Positions 1 through 5,949 of a stretch of DNA of 18,862 nucleotides are shown in pieces. Under the pieces are notes generated by a model. It ran no database searches. It was not told where the DNA came from and saw only the letters and a list, made by a program, of their open reading frames with translations. The stretch is from an uncultured Eubacteriales bacterium (GTDB lineage Bacteria; Bacillota; Clostridia; Lachnospirales; Lachnospiraceae), in contig URND01000052.1 in NCBI GenBank assembly GCA_900549105.1, forward strand, positions 1-18,862. The letters run 5' to 3'. Each line of letters starts with the position of its first letter. The stretch's first letter is position 1. The translations under genes and the position numbers were made by a program.

Positions 1-60
1 ATCCTTAATTTCCTCATAAGTCGCTTTGCTCTCAGCCGCCGTTACATCCGTCTCACTCAT
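1..60 (-). CDS. Start of an RlmD-tail-like small protein, cut by window edge
   Basis: The first 20 codons of a minus-strand ORF begin with ATG at 60 and run off the left edge. The peptide starts MSETDVTAAESKATYEEIKD and differs from the start of the complete ORF at 1092-1337 by one residue (T for M at position 4). Its start codon overlaps the TGA of an upstream rlmD-like remnant (ATGA). The domain is homologous to the C-terminal tail of the RlmD encoded at 5949-7676. Only the N-terminus is visible, so the full length and any fusion partner are unknown. Confidence 0.6.
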   Translation of the reverse strand, partial: MSETDVTAAESKATYEEIKD

Positions 61-122
61 TGTGAGTCCACTTCTATATTCTGCTTTGCATGAAATTTGG
101 AAAGCAACACAATACTTTCAAC
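1..122. repeat. 122-bp direct repeat, copy 1
   Basis: Positions 1-122 match 1278-1399 with four mismatches (positions 50, 95, 114 and 115). The repeat holds the end of the rlmD-like remnant, the ATGA stop/start overlap and the first codons of the RlmD-tail ORF. Similarity stops abruptly after 122. On the left it may continue beyond the window, because copy 2 continues as a complete tail ORF. Confidence 0.9.
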
Positions 123-167
123 ATGTTCATCATTATCCAAACCCAACTTCAGATTATTTTCAATCAA
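57..167 (-). pseudogene. Remnant of an rlmD 3' coding end (copy 1)
   Basis: A minus-strand frame open for about 36 codons after a TAG ends in TGA at 57-59. It contains the segment HVESIVLLSKFHAKQN, which matches the C-terminal catalytic-domain end of the intact RlmD here (HVETVVMLSHKK, DNA near 6262-6300). The DNA also matches: both have CATGTTGAAA and a TGCTTTCC a few bases later. HVExVxLL is the conserved end of class I uracil-C5 methyltransferases. No start codon with a ribosome binding site is visible, so I read it as a fragment left by recombination at the rlmD 3' end. Confidence 0.5.
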
Positions 168-195
168 CTACGACTTAAATCTACCAAAAATATAA

Positions 196-1050
196 TTAAT
201 TACTCTTATCTTCTAATGCTTTGCTTTCTATACGTTCAGCCTCTCGTAAGACATTCATCTGATATTCCGCAATCTCTTTTAAGATTTGAAACCTTTCTGT
301 TTTATCTTTGCCCTCACGTATCATTTGAGCATTATGTGTTTCAAGATTGGATAGCACTGTCAATTCACTTATTGTTGCGTAATCCCTGACATTGCTTTTC
401 CTTGCCAAGTCTGGATTTTTATCCCTCCACGCCTTCGCCGTAAATCCAAACAATGCAACGTTAAGCAAATCTGCTTCTTCTGCGTAGGGCAGCCACTTCA
501 AATCTTCCCGATAGTTACCTTGCGGAATCAAATAATTCTTGACCGCATCTGTTTGTATCAGATAATTGTTTTTAGAAAGAAATCGTTTTGCATCCCATTC
601 AATCTGGTGCAAATTATTTTCTTCTTCCTTTAGTCTTTGAAACTCTTTTATCAAATATAGTTTAAAAACAGGACTAATCGCAGATGCAAACTCAAAGGCA
701 ATATCTTTATGTGCAAAAGTTCCACCGTAACGTCCTCTCTTCACACAAAGCCCAATTGCATCTGTTTTTTCTATCCACTCACTAACGCTCAGTACAAATG
801 TATGTAAACCCGCTTCCTGTTTAAAGTGGTCGAATTCGACCACTTTAAAATCTGCATTATATATCTGTTCCCATGTTCCGAGAAATTCTAAAGTGTTTCT
901 GTTTCTCAGCCAGTTTTTAACAACATCCGCCGCTCTGGCGTTATCACTTTTTGCGGCTGCCATATCTGTAATGCAAATATAATCATCAATATCCACCTGT
1001 GAAATCGTGATGGGTGTACCCTGAACAATAATTGTTCTGTTTTTCGTCAT
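196..1050 (-). CDS. KilA-N domain protein 1
   Basis: This 284-aa protein starts at ATG 1050, which has AAAGGAG about 8 nt upstream; an in-frame ATG at 1074 lacks a good ribosome site. The KilA-N-type core covers roughly residues 20-145: ICITDMAAAKSDN, then the NWLRNRNTLEFLG segment, then GRYGGTFAHKDIAFEFASAI. The remainder is a helical charged C-terminus. KilA-N is a DNA-binding domain common in phage and large DNA-virus proteins and on bacterial mobile elements; the role of these chromosomal versions is not established. It is a paralog of the protein at 4751-5596, colinear over the full length. A perfect 30-bp palindrome lies in the codons for FKVVEFDHFK (residues 68-77). It sits between two rlmD-tail remnants, in AT-rich island DNA. 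Confidence 0.85.
   Translation of the reverse strand: MTKNRTIIVQGTPITISQVDIDDYICITDMAAAKSDNARAADVVKNWLRNRNTLEFLGTWEQIYNADFKVVEFDHFKQEAGLHTFVLSVSEWIEKTDAIGLCVKRGRYGGTFAHKDIAFEFASAISPVFKLYLIKEFQRLKEEENNLHQIEWDAKRFLSKNNYLIQTDAVKNYLIPQGNYREDLKWLPYAEEADLLNVALFGFTAKAWRDKNPDLARKSNVRDYATISELTVLSNLETHNAQMIREGKDKTERFQILKEIAEYQMNVLREAERIESKALEDKSN
820..849. repeat. 30-bp perfect palindrome inside KilA-N gene 1
   Basis: The half-site is TTTAAAGTGGTCGAA, followed directly by its exact reverse complement, so both arms are 15 bp with no spacer and the centre is GAATTC. It lies in frame in the KilA-N gene; the coding-strand codons are TTT AAA GTG GTC GAA, then TTC GAC CAC TTT AAA. As RNA it could form a long hairpin with an AAUU loop. 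There is no U-run, so it is not an intrinsic terminator. Confidence 0.95.
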
Positions 1051-1091
1051 GTGCCTCTCCTTTCCAGATATCATCTTAAACTTTCACTACA

Positions 1092-1337
1092 TTAAATCAT
1101 TTGAAAATGCTCCAATGCATCCCTTATAGCCTTTTCTTTCTCTGGCGGGCATTTCGGCTGTCTGGAATTTTCTGATTTCGGCAGATTATAATTCGCTCTC
1201 TCAATAATACCGCATTTCTGCTGGAACTGAGCAATATACAGATTGCTGACCTTTAATCCACTATGTTCCAATACATAATCCTTAATTTCCTCATAAGTCG
1301 CTTTGCTCTCAGCCGCCGTTACATCCATCTCACTCAT
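1092..1337 (-). CDS. Free-standing RlmD-tail-domain protein
   Basis: This 81-aa ORF aligns with the last ~80 residues of the RlmD encoded at 5949-7676. Shared positions include TY-x2-I-x2-YV, GL-x-V, YIA, the proline pair before the last helix, and AI-x-DAL ending in a final I. The pattern suggests a small helical, possibly winged-helix, domain. As I recall, such tails are usually fused to RlmD in Lachnospiraceae. Here it is free, with ATG 1337 overlapping the stop of an rlmD-like remnant (ATGA), so it may be a displaced rlmD tail. A 5-bp inverted repeat (CTCAC/GTGAG) encloses the start codon. The KilA-N gene starts about 40 nt downstream. Whether it is translated is uncertain. Confidence 0.65.
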   Translation of the reverse strand: MSEMDVTAAESKATYEEIKDYVLEHSGLKVSNLYIAQFQQKCGIIERANYNLPKSENSRQPKCPPEKEKAIRDALEHFQMI

Positions 1338-1399
1338 TGTGAGTCCACTTCTATATTCTGCTTTGCATGAAGTTTGGAAAGCAACACAATGGTTTCAAC
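1278..1399. repeat. 122-bp direct repeat, copy 2
   Basis: This is the second copy of the sequence at 1-122, about 97% identical. It includes the first ~20 codons of the complete tail ORF and the VETIVLLSK remnant. The two copies flank the KilA-N 1 gene, a 1.28-kb unit that could delete or amplify by homologous recombination. The stretch 1400-1519, between the repeat and the helicase stop, holds nothing else I recognise. Confidence 0.9.
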
Positions 1400-1444
1400 G
1401 GTATTACCCCTTTCCCACAAAACGCATTTATCTTTACCTCTTCT
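1334..1444 (-). pseudogene. Remnant of an rlmD 3' coding end (copy 2)
   Basis: A minus-strand frame ending in TGA at 1334-1336 encodes VETIVLLSKLHAKQN, the second copy of the RlmD end motif HVExVxLL. Homology to copy 1 and to intact rlmD is clear only for 1334-1399. The frame stays open to 1444, where a TAG precedes it, but that upstream part is not recognisably RlmD. No start codon is evident. The junction near 1400 probably marks an insertion boundary. Confidence 0.5.
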
Positions 1445-1519
1445 CTACTCTTTATAGACCGCTTTTGATTTACAATTCCAAAATAGTGTGGTTTCATCCA
1501 TTTTGTCAAAAAGTTCTTC

Positions 1520-4507
1520 CTACTGACTACAAATCATATGTAATGTTATCCCATATGTATCCAACAGATATGCCTGTGTTCCACATAAAATCTGATGCAT
1601 ATCCTCTGTAATAGCTGATGCTGATACACCTGGTTGGACAATAAAAATATCTAATTTTGCCGGAAGAAATCTCAGTTTGTTTTTTATAGTTGATATCTTT
1701 TTCAAATCACCTCTTTCAAACCTACTAACGCCATTCAACTTCATTCGGCGACTTTCCCTATGTATCATCCTTTCAACAACTTCACACATATTTTGTTTCC
1801 ATAAGACAGACTTCTCTGCTTGTCCACATACTTCATATAAATCGGCTACTCTACTACCTGGCTTTGACCCGTGTGCAAACTTACAATGGTAAAATTCAAA
1901 ATGGATTTCTTTATCCTTTTCCTTTATCGCTACAATATCTGCGATTTCTCCTGCATTATCATCATCAAATACTACTCCGTAACTATGATCACTAAGCAGT
2001 TTGTGAATTGTAAAATATTGTATTGAATCTTTCTCTTTTGTAATCCCCTGAGATTCTTTACTTATGTCCACTTTATCCCATGACCATTTTACTAATTGCT
2101 CTTCTGAAAATTTGAAGTTAGCACTATTTTCTAAAGTCACATAAAGATTCCCCTGTAAGGACGATTGATCAACAAACTTAATTTCCGGTGAATTCTCTTT
2201 AAAAAAGTCTGCTAAATTATATGTTCTATTCCTTATATGTAATTCAAAATATGTGCCTTTAATTTTAGAAATTGACCATCCTTCATTATTAATGACAAGT
2301 TCAAATTCTTCCCTATAGTCTTCGTTTTTCACGTAAAATTTCAAATTCTCAGTATCATCCACTTCTATAAGACCAATCTCCATTTCATATATTGGTATAC
2401 ATGAATACGGCGTTTCGAAATATATACTTTTTTCATTACACAAATCCAAATCATTCGGCCAATCTATCCTATAAGGCTGCTTTTTTGGCCTCTCTTTAAT
2501 AATTATAGGCATTAAAACCCCTTTAAGTATATCCACGGTATGAATATTGGGATTGTTAATTTTTTCGTAATTTAAATTACACCATTCTTTCCAAGTATCA
2601 ATTGTTTCAACCAATCTTCCCCAGATCGTTCCTTTATACGAACATCCGATACTGGTTTTACCATCTCCATTATATCCCATACCAAAAATATTGGATTTAT
2701 AACAATTTCCCTTCTGAGATTCAGATATTGCCTCAACAATATCAATTCCCGTAAACATTTTATATCTTATTGGACCATCAATAGCTGAATTTAACCCTAA
2801 GTTCGCTACCATAAGACGGTTAATCCCATGTAAACATTTAAAAATATTTTCGCCTGAAATTCTTTGAACTTTGCTAAATAAAGTTTCAGCGAATTTATTA
2901 AAAATTGCTTTATTGGTCGAATTCAAAAAAACAACTTCTTTCTCTTTGTTCCAATATGCAATATGTAAATTCCAGTTCAGATTGCTAATTTCTCTATAAT
3001 TTGCCCAGTCAATTTTACTTTCTTCCGGCTCAACAACAATAAATATGTTCTCTTCCTCATTAATATAATACTTGCATTTATCTTCATCAAATAACTGTGT
3101 CCAATTTTCCCAATGCCATTCCTCTGTATCTGTTTTATATGCCACCATGCTAAGTGCTGGCCGTAATTGTTTTATATTTATAGATTCTATCCCACTTCCT
3201 TTAAATCCACTTGCTAATTTTTGTAATGAAATTTCTTTACCAATAACGCCTTCCGATAATTCACTTAATAAGCTATTCCAATCTGAATCTTGGGAATACA
3301 GTTCAGCCAAGGCACCTTGAATATCCTCATTAGCTAAGTTAGTAATAATCGTTGCATCTCCTAATCCAGTTTTACTACGTGCAAAACGCCCAATAAATTG
3401 CAGTGTAATTGGTAATGATTTATATCTGTCATGTATAGCTGCAATTTTAAGATTTGGTATATCTATGCCCTCCCCAAACATGTCAACGCACACTACAATT
3501 TGCGACTTTCCTGTCTTTAAAGCCTCCATATTTGATTTCTTATCCATTGCGGCCATTTCACCAATTATAAGCACAGGATTATATTGAGCAAAATAATGTG
3601 CATAAATATTCTCAAATAACTGTTTTGCTCTTGGCACCCCCTTAGCCCGAACTAAAATAATGTGATTGAAACCATTTTCCAAATCAAATTCTAATTGTCT
3701 CACTGCGGCTTGAGCAATAGCGTAATCCCCTTTTTCTTCATCATACTCAATAATAGGTTTAAAATTAATCTTTTGGAAATATCCCTGTTCCTGTGCCATA
3801 GACAACGGAAAGTTATAAATTATATCTCCATCCAATTTTTTCCCATCGTTCCTAAATGGAGTTGCTGTAAACTGCAATATTCTCTTATCCCTAAAGAAGC
3901 TTTTAATCTGATTCCATCTATTCGCCTCGATATGGTGTGCCTCATCCACAATAAGAGCATCACACTTACTACTCAGCATGTTCATATATTCAATATCAAA
4001 TTTACTTACTAACTTTGCAGTAGATACAATAATATTCGCAGAATCTAGCATTTCTTCCAGATCATCTTTTGTCTTTGGTTGAGATTTCAAACATAATACA
4101 TTCGGATACTTTGCCCTTTGAGCAATTACTCCAATATCTTTCAAAATCCCAAATTTAGCACAATTTTCTACAGTCTGCATTCTTAATAGATCTGAGGGTA
4201 CCAATATAAATACTCTTCTGCACTGTTCCGCAACAATAGTAGTTATCATAGTTTCAGTTTTTCCTGTACCTGTTGGCATAACCACTGTAGCTGCTTCTTT
4301 GCTAACAATCCAATGTGCACGAATAGCGAACACAGCTCCTAATTGTGCTTGACGCAAACCTTTTATATTTTTTAAATTATTTTCTGTCACATAATTTACT
4401 TTATTATCCCAGGATTTTCTTATTTGCTCACAATTATATATTTTCCCTTTTTCACTCTCGTAACACCGCAAATAATTCTTTCCGAATGATTTCTTAATAA
4501 TAGTCAT
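1520..4507 (-). CDS. Large SF2 DEAD/DEAH-box helicase, possible C-terminal nuclease
   Basis: The protein has 995 aa from ATG 4507, which follows GAGGAG; an in-frame ATG at 4558 would add 17 residues but has a poor ribosome site. Positions below use the longer form. Motif I is PTGTGKT (95-101), motif II DEAHH (205-209), motif III TATPF (231-235), and the second RecA lobe has FGEGIDIP (361-368) and QFIGRFARS (387-395). About 400 middle residues are unassigned. Near 865-895, a GEIADIVAI strand followed by HFEFYHCK resembles a divergent PD-(D/E)XK site as in restriction-type nucleases, then PGSRVADLYEVCGQA. The architecture suggests a single-protein DNA-defence or restriction-like enzyme. It lies between two KilA-N genes in an rlmD island. 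The helicase call is firm; the nuclease and defence role is inference. Confidence 0.85.
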   Translation of the reverse strand: MTIIKKSFGKNYLRCYESEKGKIYNCEQIRKSWDNKVNYVTENNLKNIKGLRQAQLGAVFAIRAHWIVSKEAATVVMPTGTGKTETMITTIVAEQCRRVFILVPSDLLRMQTVENCAKFGILKDIGVIAQRAKYPNVLCLKSQPKTKDDLEEMLDSANIIVSTAKLVSKFDIEYMNMLSSKCDALIVDEAHHIEANRWNQIKSFFRDKRILQFTATPFRNDGKKLDGDIIYNFPLSMAQEQGYFQKINFKPIIEYDEEKGDYAIAQAAVRQLEFDLENGFNHIILVRAKGVPRAKQLFENIYAHYFAQYNPVLIIGEMAAMDKKSNMEALKTGKSQIVVCVDMFGEGIDIPNLKIAAIHDRYKSLPITLQFIGRFARSKTGLGDATIITNLANEDIQGALAELYSQDSDWNSLLSELSEGVIGKEISLQKLASGFKGSGIESINIKQLRPALSMVAYKTDTEEWHWENWTQLFDEDKCKYYINEEENIFIVVEPEESKIDWANYREISNLNWNLHIAYWNKEKEVVFLNSTNKAIFNKFAETLFSKVQRISGENIFKCLHGINRLMVANLGLNSAIDGPIRYKMFTGIDIVEAISESQKGNCYKSNIFGMGYNGDGKTSIGCSYKGTIWGRLVETIDTWKEWCNLNYEKINNPNIHTVDILKGVLMPIIIKERPKKQPYRIDWPNDLDLCNEKSIYFETPYSCIPIYEMEIGLIEVDDTENLKFYVKNEDYREEFELVINNEGWSISKIKGTYFELHIRNRTYNLADFFKENSPEIKFVDQSSLQGNLYVTLENSANFKFSEEQLVKWSWDKVDISKESQGITKEKDSIQYFTIHKLLSDHSYGVVFDDDNAGEIADIVAIKEKDKEIHFEFYHCKFAHGSKPGSRVADLYEVCGQAEKSVLWKQNMCEVVERMIHRESRRMKLNGVSRFERGDLKKISTIKNKLRFLPAKLDIFIVQPGVSASAITEDMHQILCGTQAYLLDTYGITLHMICSQ

Positions 4508-4585
4508 ATTACCATTCTCCTCTATACACATCTTTGCCTTCCATCCAATATCCCCCATTTTCTTTATGCCACACTCACATGATAA

Positions 4586-4723
4586 CTAATGTCCACACAA
4601 AATATTTAAACGTCTTTCATGGCAAATTAACATTCCACTAACCTCTCTTTCGTCTACTTGTCCAGCAATTAAAAATTATCGAATTATTTTCCCCTCATTA
4701 TCATCCTCTCTATATTGCTGCAT
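4586..4723 (-). pseudogene. Possible degenerate small ORF in the KilA-N 2/helicase gap
   Basis: The gap 4559-4750 contains ATG 4723, preceded by a weak GGGGAATTGGG site, encoding MQQYREDDNEGKIIR and then an in-frame TAA at 4676-4678. The same frame stays open for about 29 more codons with a coding-like mix of charged and hydrophobic residues (GQVDEREVSGM, CHERRLN) and ends in TAG at 4586-4588. This could be a micro-ORF, a gene broken by one nonsense mutation, or chance. I recognise no family with confidence and see nothing else in the gap. Confidence 0.22.
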
Positions 4724-4750
4724 AACCCAATTCCCCAAAATACAATCTCT

Positions 4751-5596
4751 CTACGAATCTATTCCTAGTTTCGGCAAATTATTTAAACTCACCGCTTCCA
4801 ATGTCTGTAACTGCTGTACTGTCAACTGCCGAAGTAATTCCATTCGTTCTTTTTGGTTCTTACCCTGATTTATTAAAACAGCATTATAACTTTCTAAATT
4901 TGCAAGCACTAATAACTGGTTTAATGTTGCCGCATCTCGCATATTTCCCTTTATCGTGGGATTTTCATCTTTCCATTGCTTCGCTGTCTTTCCAAACAAA
5001 ACAACATTCAACATGTCTGCTTCATTAGCATAGGTATACGCCACCTGCGCAGGAGTTAATTCCGGCGGGATCAAATTATCCTTAATTGCATCCGTATGTA
5101 TCCTGTAATTTAATTTGGAAATTTCTCTGTTTAAATTCCAATTCAGAGATAACCTACTATTCTCATCTGTCTTTAATCTCCTGTAGTCCTTCATAATATA
5201 CAACTGGAATTCAGGAGAAATCCAAGTTGCAAAGGACATTGCAATATCACTATGAGCATATGTTCCACCATAGCGTCCCGCTTTTGAAACAATGCCAATA
5301 GCATTCGTAGCTTCTATCCACTTCTTTGGTGACATTGTAAATGCGTTTGCTCCTGCCTGCTTTCTAAACCCCTCGAATTCGAGGGGTTTAAAATCTGGAT
5401 TATGAAGTCTTTCCCATAATCCCAAAAATTCTATCACATCTCGATTTCTCATCCAATTTTGTATAACTGCTGTTGGATCATCACTTTTATATCGGGCTAT
5501 GTCCGTCAATGAAATAAATTCATTTTCAAAGTCCTGCGTATAAATGCCAATATCTATCCCATTTGCATGGATTGTTTCTTTAACTATCTTCCCCAT
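4751..5596 (-). CDS. KilA-N domain protein 2
   Basis: This 281-aa protein starts at ATG 5596 behind AGGAGGAACA. The KilA-N-type core covers roughly residues 13-130: FISLTDIARYKSDDP, NWMRNRDVIEFLG, then GRYGGTYAHSDIAMSFATWI. A helical C-terminus holds ANEADMLNVVLFGKTAKQW and a basic/acidic stretch near the end. It is colinear with the protein at 196-1050 but clearly diverged from it. The decapeptide FKPLEFEGFR (69-78) is encoded by a 26-bp palindrome at the same place as the palindrome in the paralog. It lies between the broken small gene after rlmD and the helicase, and may be co-transcribed with both. KilA-N suggests DNA binding; its target and function are unknown. Confidence 0.85.
   Translation of the reverse strand: MGKIVKETIHANGIDIGIYTQDFENEFISLTDIARYKSDDPTAVIQNWMRNRDVIEFLGLWERLHNPDFKPLEFEGFRKQAGANAFTMSPKKWIEATNAIGIVSKAGRYGGTYAHSDIAMSFATWISPEFQLYIMKDYRRLKTDENSRLSLNWNLNREISKLNYRIHTDAIKDNLIPPELTPAQVAYTYANEADMLNVVLFGKTAKQWKDENPTIKGNMRDAATLNQLLVLANLESYNAVLINQGKNQKERMELLRQLTVQQLQTLEAVSLNNLPKLGIDS
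5365..5390. repeat. 26-bp perfect palindrome inside KilA-N gene 2
   Basis: The half-site TAAACCCCTCGAA is followed directly by its exact reverse complement, giving 13-bp arms around GAATTC. It lies in frame in codons for FKPLEFEGFR; the key codons are CCC CTC GAA and TTC GAG GGG. The position in the protein is the same as in KilA-N gene 1, and the four base pairs that differ are all compensated. No U-run follows, so it is not a terminator. Confidence 0.95.
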
Positions 5597-5631
5597 TGTT
5601 CCTCCTGTCTGTAATCACATATCAAATTTTC

Positions 5632-5949
5632 TTAAATGCCAAACTCTCTACTCTCATTAAGAAAATTCTGTAGAGTAATTATCTTTATCTTCCCACATCT
5701 CCCGATACACTTCAACATAAAATTTGATACAGCCCGGATATGTATATAAATACCTTCTGCACACCTTTTTATACAGCCCCAATATTTTTCATCAGATGCA
5801 AAATCCAATAAATAATCGAGAAGATGTGACAATTCATCTTCTGATACTTCTCTGCTGCACACATCTTCAACCAATGGCAGATAGACATCATATGCTTCTT
5901 GATAAAGTTTACTTATTTTCTCTGCAATCTGGTATAGGCTCTCCTCCAT
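5632..5949 (-). pseudogene. Small hypothetical protein after rlmD, frameshifted
   Basis: ATG 5949 shares its A with the rlmD stop codon (TGATG), which suggests translational coupling; GAGGT lies just upstream. The first ~58 codons encode an acidic helical protein (LPLVEDVCSRE, LSHLLDYLLDFASDEKYWG). After a run of four G (plus-strand CCCC 5777-5780) the current frame becomes cysteine- and basic-rich and ends at 5632. One extra G would restore a coherent continuation reading LYKKVCRRYLYTYPG, CIKFYVEVYREMWEDKDN and a TAA at 5657-5659. That continuation resembles what I recall of a small uncharacterised Lachnospiraceae family. So this is a one-base frameshift, a sequencing error, or a switchable G run. 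Function unknown. Confidence 0.65.

Noticed and set aside
820..849. Palindrome as an intrinsic terminator
   Set aside because: It is inside an intact coding frame and no U-run follows on either strand; the same holds for 5365-5390.
1303..1611. Plus-strand ORF of 102 codons across the repeat and helicase end
   Set aside because: It is antisense to the tail ORF and helicase, with no recognisable protein pattern.
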